NCBI RefSeq assembly: GCF_019578655.1 | Contig: NC_063265.1 | Span: 17,904,285 to 17,968,284, forward strand | Length of the DNA: 64,000 nt | Direction: 5' to 3' | DNA from: Ricinus communis | Lineage: Eukaryota > Streptophyta > Magnoliopsida > Malpighiales > Euphorbiaceae | Shown: one piece after another, positions 39,122 through 51,904 of the stretch | How positions within the stretch are numbered: the first letter of the stretch is position 1 | Layout of the letters: every line of letters begins with the position of its first letter | The notes under the pieces: generated by a model | Database searches by the model: none | The model's input: only the letters and a program-made list of their open reading frames with translations | What the model was told of the DNA's origin: nothing | Program-made: the position numbers and the translations under genes

Positions 39122-39524
39122 CTGCAAAAGAAAACGTAAGTATTAAACTACCTGTTAATCTATGCCGAGGAGAAATTGTATGTGAAGGCTTTTCTCTTTA
39201 TTGTTCCTTCAAAAGAATTCACAACAGACATAGCTATTACATTCACAATAAAGATGATAATGTGCGGAAGAGATAATATAAACGATTGAACCCAATACCT
39301 TTAGCTACTCTTAAAACAAACGCTCTCTGTATCTGATGCCTTAATCTAGAGATAATGCAGGAGTACTTTAATTGTGGATGCTAAATTCCAAACCTCATTA
39401 AAGTAAAATAAAATAACGAACAAACAAATAAATACTCTTTTCACTCTAGTAGCTATGTATACATATTTTTAGAGGTAATACAGTACATTATATTCCAAAC
39501 CTAGCAATAGCTTGGATTGACAAG

Positions 39525-40868
39525 TCATGGCATTAAAATTCCAGGATTTGGGGTAGCAAATTTGAGGAACTCAGGATCTCCTTCCAGTATGTCCATTATA
39601 TTCTTATCTAAGGTAACCCATGCCTCAATTCCATTGTTGCACATACTCTCTTTAAAGATGACCAAGTTCCTGAAAGCTGGACCAAGTTCTCCTAACAGTC
39701 CAACCCATATAGGTTTTCCCCATCCAAAATCCAATTCATTAAAGCCAAAATTAAGCCAGCTACTGAAACTGAAGATTTCAGGTTTTTCCGATACTATCTC
39801 CACTAGTTGGTTTAGGAACTCAGATGCAGCTTCAGGTCCCCTCTCACCTTGCAGAGTATTAACGTAATGATGGTTTAGTTTCTCAATGGATTCATTCGTC
39901 AAGGCAGCAAAGTTCTCCAATCTCATCTTTGCATCAGCCACATCAGTGGCTGCAATTGCCCACCAGAATATGTTGCCGACAGTATATACAGACAGACAAG
40001 GTTTAGTTCGTTGTCTTATGTTCACTGTATGGACTGACAAAGATGGTCTGGAGGCAGCTGATATTGACCTAGAAGCTGTCGTGCAACATTTCCAAATAAA
40101 AGAGGATATTGCTTTGATGCGAGTTGGGTTATCTACACTTTCACTTTTCGCTTGAGCCTTTAGATTTAAAATTGCATTTGCATCAAAAACAAATCTCTTA
40201 GTAATGTCCTTGTGCTCATCACTGGACCAGAGCTTTTCCATCAAGGCCAGGTAAGTTTGAGATGATGGTGATTCAAGTGGAGGGAAACACGATGATGCAA
40301 CAGAAAGATCAGGAATAATTTTTTTACTGGAAAACCCACGTAGGTTATTGGCCCAATTATTAAGGAAAGCACTCATGGTTGTTGCATCAGTAATCTTGTG
40401 TGACATGCACACGCCGAGAGCAATTCCACCACAATCAAAAAAGTTTAATTGTATAGCTATTGGTGCTATTGTTTCTGGGTCTCTAAGGTAAGAAAATGGT
40501 TGACATGGAAGAAATTGATTCAGGAACTCAACCTGAGGATGCTCAAGAAAATCAGTTAAATGACTCTTTACGCGAGTTTCGATAAATGGAACACCCTCTT
40601 CATAGTTGTCTATGAAAAGGTTGTCTTTTACCCTACCGGAGAAAGGATAGAAAGTGGAAAGGTTTTCTGAAAGTGAAATCTTGAGTTGGGTTGAAATTTG
40701 GAATTTTTTGAAATTGTTATTATCGTTTGCAGAATAGAAAAAGATGAGTGGAATGTAAGTTGTGGGAATAATCTGATCTAGAAAGGATAGTCTGAAAGGT
40801 TTTGGAAGATGAATGGCATGTGATGAAGATGGTTTGATGATTTCTTTAGAAATGAATAAAGACTCCAT
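39525..40868 (-). CDS. BAHD acyltransferase, vinorine-synthase-type (intronless)
   Basis: The 447-residue protein has the BAHD hallmarks: the catalytic HKITD (157-161) and the structural DFGWG (380-384), and a length normal for the family. BAHD enzymes move an acyl group from acyl-CoA to an alcohol or amine in the cytosol. General resemblance (KPSSSHAIHLPKPFRLSFLD, VNIRQRTKP, FFDCGGIALGVCMSH) points to the clade of vinorine synthase and related alkaloid or terpenoid acetyltransferases; the true substrate is unknown. The open frame extends upstream to a Met at 40916, but the TATA box at 40923-40929 lies only 7 bp before that, so the Met at 40868 (MESLFISKEIIKPSS, as in relatives) is chosen. 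Neighbouring dead copies on both sides show local duplication. Confidence 0.9.
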   Translation of the reverse strand: MESLFISKEIIKPSSSHAIHLPKPFRLSFLDQIIPTTYIPLIFFYSANDNNNFKKFQISTQLKISLSENLSTFYPFSGRVKDNLFIDNYEEGVPFIETRVKSHLTDFLEHPQVEFLNQFLPCQPFSYLRDPETIAPIAIQLNFFDCGGIALGVCMSHKITDATTMSAFLNNWANNLRGFSSKKIIPDLSVASSCFPPLESPSSQTYLALMEKLWSSDEHKDITKRFVFDANAILNLKAQAKSESVDNPTRIKAISSFIWKCCTTASRSISAASRPSLSVHTVNIRQRTKPCLSVYTVGNIFWWAIAATDVADAKMRLENFAALTNESIEKLNHHYVNTLQGERGPEAASEFLNQLVEIVSEKPEIFSFSSWLNFGFNELDFGWGKPIWVGLLGELGPAFRNLVIFKESMCNNGIEAWVTLDKNIMDILEGDPEFLKFATPNPGILMP

Positions 40869-40922
40869 GTTTCTAAACCTCCCAAAATCTTTGCTTGATT
40901 GTGCTTTGTGCAGCAAAATCCA

Positions 40923-40929
40923 TTATATA
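40923..40929 (-). promoter_or_regulatory. TATA box of the BAHD gene
   Basis: TATATAA on the minus strand lies 54 bp before the chosen start codon (40868). Transcription would start near 40895, which excludes the upstream in-frame Met at 40916. Confidence 0.65.
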
Positions 40930-40934
40930 GATGT

Positions 40935-41968
40935 TAATGAGTTATTCAATAAATGAATCAACTACCTCCATTAATTGCATTACATTAAACAATTATTTAT
41001 TATGTGAAATTTCTACATACTCATTTATTATTAACACCAAATTATTCAATAAATACTTAGCTCATTAAATTTTAAAATTTAATGGAATTATTTATATTTA
41101 TAAAAATATTAAAATAATATAATTAAGTAAGAATTATTTTAATATTATTAAAAAATATAAACTTTTAAAATTATTATTTAAATTATATAATACTTCAGTT
41201 TACAATTGCACTTATTAGGTAAGGGACAATGATATCATTGAGTGTTTAAATTTTTAAAAAAATAATAATTTATTGTCTAATATATTTCTACTATAATTAA
41301 GTATTTCAACTGCTAAATTGACAACAATTAAGTGCATACAGCAAGTTTCTCTCCAAGTGATCGAAAAGTGACGAGAAGAGCGGGTCGATTGGGTGAGTGG
41401 ATAATAAGAGGAGTCAGTAAATTGGAAAAGGATGCAAATTTTAGTGCAGGGTGTGGGCATTGTTGGATACGGTAACGTTTTGGAGGTGAGAGAAATAAGA
41501 GCAGTGGTTGAGTGGAAGAAATCTGATGGCTATGTTTGGTTCAGTTGATGTGGCTATGCTTGTGTTGGTTATGGATAAAAGATTGAATTTACATATGAAA
41601 TTTCAATTTTGATAGGAACTGTTGAGGGAGAGATGACTGGACAAGTAGAAAGCTGCACTCAATTTGTTATTTATTTATTTATTTCCAGTGACTGGTAAAA
41701 CAAATTCCAGACTTATGTAAGAAGACTTGGAATATACGTGATCAATTGCCATAGGCTGCCTTTGTACGGTAGAGCAAGAGGAAGCTGCAGTTAACACGGA
41801 TTGGACTGACCATGAATCTCGGTTTCATAGACCAAATTGAACTAAAAAATATTAGAATCAAAATAATTGATACTATTATGATACATGACTGATTTTTTAA
41901 TAATAACCAAACTAGAAGTGTATCAAGATCAACTGTATTATATCGATCCAAAACCGATCATAAAATCG

Positions 41969-42007
<39 letters not shown>

Positions 42008-43555
42008 AATTATTCAGTATATAATAAAAATATTTTATTTTACATATATATGTTTTTTTTTTAAATATATACACATATAATAAATTAATTTATTAAACTA
42101 ACTCTCAAAATAAAATAAAATAATAAGATAATCTAGTTACTTATTTTTTTATTAAGACTTAACAGTTAATAGTATTTATAAATAATAAATTAAACTTGAT
42201 ATCTATTAACCATTCATTATAATTACCTTTCATTGTTTTTATGTTTTTATTTTTAATAATAACTGCAAAGAATTAATCTGTGTCAGCCTAAACACAGACG
42301 ATGCTTTAATTTTAGGGGTAGTAATGTTTTTTCATCACATGCTTCTCACATGCAATTTAATTTTCCTTTATAGAATGCGTATTTACACTAAAATTATTAT
42401 TATTTAATTACTTTGACATTTAAATTTTAATTTAATTTAATAAATATTTAAATTCTATTTTAATAATTTTTAAATATATTTGATTTTTAATTTATTCTAA
42501 TATACATCTAAATTTTATTTTTAAAAAATATTTAGATATTTATAAATAGAACACATAATTGTATTGAATAAAATTATATATCAAAATATATTTTGATATT
42601 ATAAAAAATTGATATATTTATTAGATTATAATATAAATTAAAATTATTAAATAAATAAATAGATAAAATTTGAATGTGCAAATATGCATTTCATCAGTTT
42701 TTTCTTTAACTCTTGGAGCTCAACAACTTTTGCTGGGTCTCATGTCCAACTGCGTAGCGAGTTCAAGGCAACTTAAAGTGACACGTCGTACACAATTATT
42801 TCCTGTTTACAAGATTAACTACTAAATTGTTATTTCTAAAAAATTCAAACGCCATCAAATTAATTATTTAAAAAAAAAATTATACTCTCCCCATCTTAAG
42901 AAAATAGTTTGTTCTCAATTTTATATACAGATTAAAATATCCTAATTTTTAATTAATATTATTAATTTTTATCACTATTTCTCTAAAATACTCTTATTAG
43001 ATTTATATAGAAACTATAATCTCAAAGTATAAAATTTTAATTGCTAAATATTTTACACTTTTTTTAGATTTAGCACGTAGTTCTTATTTTTTTTCAAAAT
43101 ATTAATATTGTACTTTAATAATAATTTTAATTTTAGTCTCTAATAATATTATCAGTTAAAATTTATTGACGTGACAATAATTCAGTGATAGAAAGCAAAA
43201 ATTGAGTCAATATTAGAGTTACTAACTCATCCCTAGATACTTTAGAGAAATATTTTCTTATCATATTTTGTTTAAAATCCTAAACATTTAAGGTTTGAGA
43301 TGGATAAGAGTTTAAATTGTTAGATCTTCTTCTTCTTCTAATAAAGATGAGTAAAATGTTGAGAATAATATCTACTATTAGATCATCAGTTTATTCAATT
43401 AAATGATGCTATAATTTTTTTTTATTAAATGAGTCAATTTTAAAGTTGATTGAACCTTCTTTTTTATTATAGTCAAAAGTTAAAATTAAAATTATAAAAT
43501 TAAAAATTACGTACTGGATTTGAATTAAGTTAAAGTTGTCTACAATTTAGAATAA
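40935..43555. other. AT-rich intergenic DNA with repeat debris
   Basis: Contains a (TA)n tract at about 41970-42002 next to an aaaccgatc / aaatcgatttt patch that looks like transposon debris, and otherwise low-complexity sequence. The patch at 41330-41600 is less AT-rich but holds no recognisable coding sequence. Confidence 0.45.
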
Positions 43556-43560
43556 ACAAA

Positions 43561-45236
43561 GTTTATATTTGCTTCCAAAGTAATCATCAAACACCTCTTT
43601 AATAAATATCATTCGTGATTCAAAACCTTTTAAACTTTCCTTTGTACCAGGTTATTCCCACAACTTATGTTCCACTCGTCTTTTTCTATTTTACAAATGA
43701 TACTAACAATTTTAATACCCGAAATTTCAACCCAACTCAATATTTCACTTTCTGAAATTTAATGCACTTTCTATCTTTTCTCCGGCAGGGTAAAGGCAAT
43801 ATTCTCATGAACAACAACTTTATAATAAAAATATATTAAATTTTTTATTTATAATAAAATAGTTATTTCATTTTTAATATTGTTGATGAGTTTTTTCGAT
43901 AAGTATCATGATAAATTATATGGCCGATCACCAAATTTTACACTTTGTAACAAAAAAAAGATTAATTTTAAAAGATATATGAGCGGTATTTTTTTGTAAT
44001 AAATCAAAGGTTTGGTATTATAAAATATAAAATTTTGTGACCATTCATATAATTTACCCTCTAAATATATCGGTAAAAATTAACCGGTGTTATTAAAATT
44101 AAATTTTAGCAATTATTTAGTTATAAATCAAAGATTTAATATTTTTTTAATTATAAAATGTAAATTTTGGTGACCGTAAATATAATTTACGTTGATGCTC
44201 CATTTATCGAAACTCCCGTAAAGAGGGGCTTGTTGATTTTTTTCAGCATTCTCATATTTTGAGCTCTGAATAAATTCCTTCCATGTCAACCATTTTCTAA
44301 CATTTCAGACCCGTAAACAGCACCACCAGTAGCTGTACAGTTGAATTTTTTCGATGTGGTGGAATAGCTCTTGGTGTGTGCATGTCGCACATGTTTACTC
44401 ATATAATTAACAACTATGAAGGCTTTCCTTAATAGTTGGGCAGATAACATGCGTGGGCTTTCCAACAAAACCATCATTCCTAATTTTTCTGAAGCATCAT
44501 TGTGTTTCCCTATAGTTGAATCATCGTCAGCTCAACCTTACTTGTTCTTAATGGAAAAGTTTTAGTTCAATGATAAGCACATGTTCGTTACTAAGAGATT
44601 TGTTTTTGATGCAAAGGCGATTGTGCCTTTAAAGGCCAAAGTGAAAAGTGAAAGTGTAGATAAACCCAACCTGCATCACTACAATATCTTCTTTTATTTG
44701 GAAATGTTGCAAGACAGCTTACTGATCAATATTAGCTTCCTCTGGACCATCTTTGTCAATCCATACTGTCAACATTAGATAAGGAATTGAATCGCGCCTG
44801 CCTGAATATACCGTCGGTAATATGTTGGCTGTTGCTGCCTCTGATGTAGCTGAAATACGGATGAGGTTGACAAACTTTATTTCCTTGATGAACGAATCTA
44901 TTAAGAAGCTAAACCATGATTATTTTAATATTCTACGAAGTGAGATTAGACAAGAAGTTGTATCCGAGTTCTTAAGCCAATTACTAGAGGTATTCTTGGA
45001 AAATCCAAAAATGTTCTTTTCCACTAATTAGCTTAACATTAGTTTCAATGATATTGGGGTGTTAGGAGAAATAGGTCCAGCTATTAGGGATCTCATCATC
45101 TTTAAAGAGAGTATGTACAATAGCAGAATCAAGGCATGAGCCACTTTAGATAAATAAAAAATACAATGGCGATATTGGAAGGAAATCCAGAGTTTGGTAC
45201 TACAAATTCTGGTATTTTAAGCCCCATGACATGTCA
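43561..45236 (+). pseudogene. BAHD acyltransferase pseudogene, full length but broken and interrupted
   Basis: Compared with the intact BAHD gene, 43561-43820 matches its first ~90 codons (ttattcccacaacttatgtt, ctccggcagggtaaa), then foreign AT-rich DNA intervenes (about 43822-44193), then 44195-45236 continues from catttatcgaaactc to the C terminus. It has many stops and shifts. The catalytic HXXXD is lost: GGIALGVCMSH runs on into unrelated residues where KITDA should be. The DFGWG stretch is also deleted. Surviving pieces include KRFVFDAKAIVPLKAK and SDVAEIRMRLTNF. Even the 3' flank (catgacatgtcaatc) still matches the intact gene. Dead. Confidence 0.9.
43822..44193. mobile_element. MITE-like insertion in the BAHD pseudogene
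   Basis: Within this insert 43911-43951 and 44151-44193 are inverted copies (taaattatatggccgatcac against gtaaattatatttacggtca in reverse complement), followed by caccaaa and a ttttaca/tttacat box, about 40 bp each. No coding capacity. About 90 bp at the left of the insert lie outside these ends, so exact boundaries and target duplication are unclear. Confidence 0.65.
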
Positions 45237-45252
45237 ATCTAAGCTGCTATAT

Positions 45253-45485
45253 CAGGAAATATAATCTATTTTTATGTCCTCTGATAATGTGTACTTCTAG
45301 TTGCTATTCCCTTTTAAGCTTCGCATATGTTTGGCAATATATAATCTATTTTACGGCCTCTGATAATATGTTCATCTATTTGCTACTTCCTATAAGCTTT
45401 GCATATGTTTAGCAATATAATTTATTGTATGGCCTTTGATAATATGTACGTTTAGTTGCTAATTTCTATAAGTTTTGCAATGATG
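45253..45485. repeat. Three tandem copies, unit near 80 bp, after the BAHD pseudogene
   Basis: Each unit runs from aatataatctattt through cctctgataatatgt and gttgct to aagctttgcatatgttt. Starts are near 45258, 45339 and 45415. Confidence 0.8.
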
Positions 45486-46139
45486 TATTAGTTTTCTTAG
45501 ATGGTTTTCTTTTTCATCACTTACAGGATCTTCATCTTTGTATTGCAGTGTTGTGTATAGTAGTAGTTTTTTAGCAATAGAGATGGAAATGGGTCTGTTA
45601 CTTTTGGGTATTTAATAAGAAAAGGTTTAGATAATAAATAATTGAATCTAGACGGATTTGGATTTTATTTTTGATACTGCATAATAAATTTGAAAAGAGT
45701 TTGAGTTTAGAGCACTTATTTAATATTAATATTTTATTTTAATTTTTATTTAATTAGTTTAGATTTTATAAGTTTTTATTATTAATAAATTATTATTAAT
45801 TTAATTTTTAATGTTTAATTTTATTAATATTTATAAATTAAAATGAATATATCTATTTTATTATATAATCTATTCATATATTGTGTTTCTAGGGATAGGA
45901 TATTAATTGCCGATTGAACTCTCATTACAAATATTTATAAATATAAAATATAAAATGGGTTCGAATAGTATTAAATAATCCTAACTAAAGATTTAGTTAG
46001 GTACGTATAGAAAAATAAAAAATTTGAAATGAATTCAGTGCAATTGTACATACCTAATGTAGTTACTATTGAATTTATTTGTCCTGGATATATATTCTCG
46101 AAGAGTTTTCCTTAAATATAAGAAATTAAATGGGTCTAA

Positions 46140-46620
46140 CGTGGAAATTTTCTTTTGCCCAGTGCTGCCCACACAAACAAAAGGGAATAAAAATCTTTTT
46201 GTTTGTGAAATTAAAAAGAAAAAGAGAAAGAAGGAATAAAGAAAAGAGAAATGGATGATGATCAACAAACATGAGCACCATTGATCACAAATTGGCAACC
46301 CATCAACCACTTATATCTCTCACCATAACTTTCTTTTGTTGATCAATGATTCTTTAAAGTCTAATGCCACCAGTTTCTTTACTTCCACTTCTTTGGTCTC
46401 TTTTGATCGACCTTCACTACCTCTGTCTTTATCATCATCCTCACAAATACATGCATGACATCCTTTCTCCCCCTCTCTTAATTTATGGAATTTATTTACA
46501 GATTTTCATATTTTTCTGCAACTAATAATTTCTTTAGGTTTATAGAATTGAGCTTCTAGTTGTAATCGATGGAGATTTTCTTGGGTATTTGAACTTAATT
46601 TTGATTGTAATTTTTCTCTT
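46140..46620. other. Orphan promoter- or leader-like patch
   Basis: A purine run on the plus strand (46205-46255) is followed by CT-rich sequence (46370-46480) and a short frame from 46570 that stops after seven codons. The composition is that of a plant 5' leader. Could be the 5' end of a gene copied here without its body. Confidence 0.25.
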
Positions 46621-48484
46621 ATTTTGTGCTGTTTTCTTGAGATTACCTATTAGAAACTGGAGGAAAAAAATAGGAGTAATACAGTTATCTTTGTTGGCAC
46701 CACAATTATTCTTTGGCTCAAACTCAATATTAATGGCGATAAGATTCCAATTTATTATTTTAAATATTTATTTTAAAATTCAAAAAAATAGAAGATAAAA
46801 GTGACATAATATATTTGGCACCCCAATTCTCTAAGTAAACAGAGATAATAAAGCTCTAATGCTAAAAAAATAGAGCCCCAAGAAAAGCAAAAACATAGGA
46901 GCCTCTGTGTATACATAAGAAAACCGACAGGAGGATCAACAATCATCAACTACACTCAGCAAAAATTAAGATGACTCAAATACAAATTCTCAGCAAATAT
47001 TGTACTGTCAAATCTCAATTCCTTGTATTTATTTGTTCGTGTTTTACTCAAACACCAGTAGTTATATAATTGTTTAAAAAATTTAATATAAGTTTTTTTA
47101 TATTCATTTGCATTTATTTATTGCTAATTCAAATGTGCTTGAAGATCTAAATAAAATTGTCAATGTAGCTTAAAAATTTACAAATTTCTTATTAAAAAAT
47201 TATTTAAGACGTAATTAATTATAATCAATTTTTATATACACACACGGCACATTTAGCATCTTCGTTTCATTTTTCTTTCAAAAAGTCTTCTGCTTATTGC
47301 TTTTGCTATTACACAATCGCTCTTGATAGTAACACCGCTGGATGACAGCGAGGAGAACATTTACTATACATGACAACTCCAGTATTTATTGAAAATGTCT
47401 TCTCGTATGCAATTTTTTATGAGTTTCTTCATTTGGAAAGAACATTTTTAATTAATTTTTATGAATTTTGTGCCAACCATTCAAATGCATTTTTTATTGG
47501 TTTGTTAATTTGTGTTGAGAATTTGGTCTCATCTTTACTACAATACCAATTATCTGCTAAGCATTTTTTGATATGGGTTTATTAGTTTATTGATTGAAAT
47601 TTCTGCTGGACTAGTGACATTGATTCTTAATTTAGTTGTATTGGGTAGTCTTGTTTTCGGTGGTGATTGAGCCTTTATATTGCTGTGATTGGAAAGGAAA
47701 AAGAAAAGATCGATATTGGTGGTAATGGAGTTCACGTTGATGATATGGTGGTGAGATTGGAAAGGGCAAAAAAAAAAAAAAAAACAGAAAAGAGAAAATA
47801 AAGAAAGAATAATGAGTACAGAGTTATGGAACCCATTTATTGTCCATCTCAGTGCCAAGTAAATAGAAGTTTGATCCCTTAATTCCAAATAAAATGAGGT
47901 GCTTAAATAGTATATTTTCCTCAATTTCATATTTAAGTGCTGTGGAAAATAGTTGAGGGGCAAATTTGAGCGTTGCCATAAACATAAGGAGTGAAAATGT
48001 GCTTTGTCCCTGTATTAAAAGAAAGCAGAAGGATTAGAGCCTACTCAAACTATTAAGTCAGCTATTTTATTAGCTTTCCGGGTTTAAACAACACAAATAT
48101 TCCCTTAATGACCTTTTTGGCAATTTATGCCCTCCACCCCACCCTAGTCTATCTTGCAGTGTGGTCCAGGCGCAGACTTTGTCCCAACCCTTTACATTGT
48201 TTATTTTTTTAAATCTAAAGTTATAGTAAAATAAATTATATAATTTAAAATTATATATTTAGTAAATATTTTTATATTTATAAATTAAATTTTTGAGTTA
48301 TGCGTTGTGTGATTTTTATAATTATTTTAATTTTAAATAATAAATTAAATTAAATTTATAAATAAATTTAATATTTTTATAAGTATTTATAATATTTTTA
48401 TAAATAACAATAAATTTAATATGGATTAGGGTTTAATAATAAATTTTATATAATATTTTATAATATCGACGATTATCATATTTT

Positions 48485-48750
48485 TTGCATTTGATAATAT
48501 GTGTTAGGGATTAATAACTCAAAACACTTTTAAATAGATATTATTGGATCAATGACTTCTTAAACTGTGATTTAACGGTCAAATAATAGAACTAGGAGCT
48601 GTTAAGCTCTAAAAACGCGAAACATAATAATGATGGTTTATGGAAGTAAAGGTGGTTGATTCCTTATAAAGTGAGACTTTTCAATGGTAAAAAACCTTAT
48701 TTTATTACAATTTGTAACCACATACATTTTTGTGTCTTAAAACTTACATA
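48485..48750. repeat. Dispersed repeat, copy B (partner at 23960-24240)
   Basis: Matches copy A in several ordered blocks (tcaatgacttcttaaa, gatttaac, ttaagctctaaa, cataataatgatg, acttttcaatggt). Confidence 0.6.
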
Positions 48751-48954
48751 TTAAAAGTCGTAAAACAGATAAATCACATGATACTTTTTTATATTTGTCC
48801 TTTTATAATAATTTATTTTTACTTATATAAATTAAATCAAAAAGCTTCTTCATTTATACCTACATTTTTTTATCCATATAAGGCCTAACGGGTCGTGAGC
48901 TATACAACAGCAGGTAGTAATCTCATTACACTTGCTATAAAAACGAAACCTCAC

Positions 48955-49035
48955 TTAGTACAGAGGTGGGGATTTAAATTAAAGACCTCTACCTCCTAAA
49001 AACAATTGCTCTTACTACGTGAATTAGACCTCAAA
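48955..49035 (-). repeat. tRNA-derived (SINE-like) remnant
   Basis: Read on the minus strand, tgaggtctaattcacgtagt and aagagcaattg resemble a tRNA 5' half with A box, and ggaggtagaggtctttaatt plus taaatccccacctc a decayed T arm and acceptor. Such text is common at the heads of plant SINEs. Too decayed to be a tRNA gene. Confidence 0.4.
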
Positions 49036-49964
49036 TGTATACATATATTATTTTGTTCATTATAATTTTATATTCATTAACTTTTTAGTTGTTTGTTTGC
49101 GTTTCGTGATTATTAAGATATAAATAAGAACATAAATTATATTTAGATATAAATTTAAATAGAATTTTTAATATTTTATAATTATTTTAAACATTTTTAA
49201 GAATAGTAATAAATTAAATATTTTTGATGTCTTTCTTATTTTATTTTATATTTTAAGATTTTATTAGTACAATAATATAAAAATTATCAATAAACTAATA
49301 AAAAACTACAAAATATACATAAACTTGGATTTAATATGTTAATGACAAATTTACGTGTCAAAATAAAATTCTATGTATTAAAATATAGTAACAAAAGGTT
49401 AAAAAATATTTTATTGGACCATATAGGTATTAATATTTCTTGTTCATTTACTTGTACTAAAATATTTTTTTTCTATATGTATAATATTTAATTAGATGTA
49501 ATATTCTATAATAATTAATTTTTTTATATTTAAATATTCATTATATATGAACTTAATATTTATTATATTTTTTTATATATTATTCGTCAATGTTAATTTT
49601 AATACTCATCATTTGATACATAATATTTAATATCTATATTTATAATGTTAATTAATATTTTTAAATGAAATAATGCGTTTAAAATAAAATTGATGCTGAT
49701 TCTTTATAAAAATTAGATTCATAGTTTTTGTGATGCATATTGAAATATTTTTATGGTTGATTCATCATTTCAGTCAGTAATAAAGAAAATAAAGCTAAAA
49801 ATATATATAAATATTTATATTATAGTATATATAACTTTTTAATAAAATTAATTTAACAAACAATACACGTTCATTAAACAACGAATATTTAAAATATATA
49901 TATACATAAACATCTCATCAGCACTTGACACATATCACATTTCACGCAGGTGTGTATATAGACC

Positions 49965-50085
49965 AGACCAGGTCGAATTGGCCTGAACTTCGAATGCAGC
50001 GCCGAAAGCATGCCAAAATGGTCCACAACTTGCATATCTTAGAGCATATAAAGTTGATAATTGATGCGAACTAAATGTTACTATA
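49965..50085. repeat. Duplicated block, copy B (partner at 26695-26835)
   Basis: Shares catgccaaaatggtcca, ccacaacttgca and gcgaactaaatgtta-type words with copy A in the same order. Confidence 0.65.
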
Positions 50086-51904
50086 TTTGGGCATTTAATA
50101 GTTGATACGAATATAAAAGAAAAGACAAAATATTTCTAAATTAATGCCCCTTTACTTGTATTTCTTTTTTCATATAAAATTGTTATATAAGATCTAAGAA
50201 TTTAGAGAGACAATTAAAATCTGATTAAAAAAAACTAAATAAATTAATTTTATACTCTTTTATATTTCTTTACAACTTAATTTTTAATTTTATATTTATG
50301 TGTTTTCTTTATAAAAAAAAAAAAGAGAAAAATTAGATGTTGGTGTTTATCATATTGGTGTAAATATGTAAAGATTGATTCTAGTTTATAAAATAAAGTT
50401 GTTGATGATGTACTTAATAAAATATCAATTCAAAATTTTGAAAAATGTTAAGTTTCATATTTGGTTTCTCCGGCTTATATTTGGTTCCATTGATTTTATA
50501 TTTTGTTTCAGTTGGATTTTAATTTAGTTTCTACTAAGTGTATGTTTGATTGATTCCTATTGAATTTATCCTTAATTTACTTTGAATATACGATTGGCAA
50601 AACCAATACCTCGGAGCTTTTTTGTTTTATTTTGTTGCGCCTTTAAAATTTTAATTTATTTTATTGAGCTCTTTTACTTTTATTTTTACTTTGATTAGGG
50701 ACCATTAAATTCTCAATACAAGCAAAAAATAAAATTATAAGGCCTAATAAAATAAAATTAAATTAAAAGACTCAATAAAATAAAACTGAAAAATTCAAGA
50801 GTTTAAAATGTATTCTGCCTTTAAATTTTGTTTATATTTCAATATATATCTCTTTACATATAAAAATATTAATGTATCATATAACTTATTTATTTCAGAA
50901 AAGGACACAATACTAGTTTTAAGTCATCTGTATAGAATGGTATAGTTCTTCCAAAAGACTGGAAAACCTTTCAACTATTAAAATAATTCAAAATAAACAG
51001 AAAAGAAAATACATTAGACATTAAATATCAGGTCAGAAAACAACTATCCAATATTAAAATTAAAGATGGTGCAAAGTAAAAATAAAACAATGCAAAGAAA
51101 AAATAACTTTTTGATCCTAAATATCAAGAACCACAAAAATAACTAGTTGATGATATATACATTTTCTTTTTCTTTATTGTTTGTTGGAACCATGCAACAT
51201 AAATACCAAATCTTAGATTTCTAGGGTTCAAACAGTTTTGGCATATGATATTGAGAGCTTTACTTGTTTTAGTTATATTAATTAACTTCTTAATTGTTTG
51301 AGCATATGTCTTTGCTGTAATAAGTCAAATAATTAGTACCAAGAGTTAATACAAATTAAATTGACAATAATTATAACTTAACACAACTAATCACCCAACT
51401 CAACTCTATATTATATGATACATAGCTTTAAATGCCAACCTAAAGTACGTGGAATTGTTGAAGTGGCCCAAGCATAGACCCACGTCTTATTATTCTTTTC
51501 TCTTGACAAAGAAAATAATCAATAAAAATAAAATTTGTGTATTAAATAATAAATCTCGACCATTAATAATAAATTTAATAGACTTATCAATTAATCTTAA
51601 TCTTTATTAATTCCATGTTAACGTAAGAAAATAGAGTTATGGGTGTGTTCCACACTTTAGATAATAGATATTGAAGTGGAAATTAGGGGAAGGAATAAAA
51701 GCATATGGTATGCCTGTTCAAATTTAGCCTACACCAATAAATCTTGAAATAATTATTAAAAAAAATTGTTGTTAAAATTGATCCTTCTTTTGTTTTCTTT
51801 TATCTTTGCCTTTAGTTGATTACCTTTTACCACTCAAACTTATTTTTATTCTCTTAATTCAAAAATTATTATTGAAACAAGATAATTGAGGACTAATTAT
51901 ATAT

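Larger units (their letters stand above)
45490..51890. other. Repeat-rich intergenic region, no gene recognised
   Basis: Landmarks: gagatggaaatgggtctgtt at 45580, like the ends of common plant transposons; a pyrimidine-rich, leader-like patch at 46140-46700 without a following exon; a mixed patch at 47260-47960; repeat copies at 48485-48750, 49250-49400 and 49965-50085; and a tRNA-like stretch at 48955-49035. Nothing codes recognisably. Confidence 0.45.

Noticed and set aside
40869..40916. Longer BAHD start at the Met at 40916
   Set aside because: The TATA box at 40923-40929 lies 7 bp away, so this Met would be upstream of the transcript start; relatives begin at the Met at 40868.
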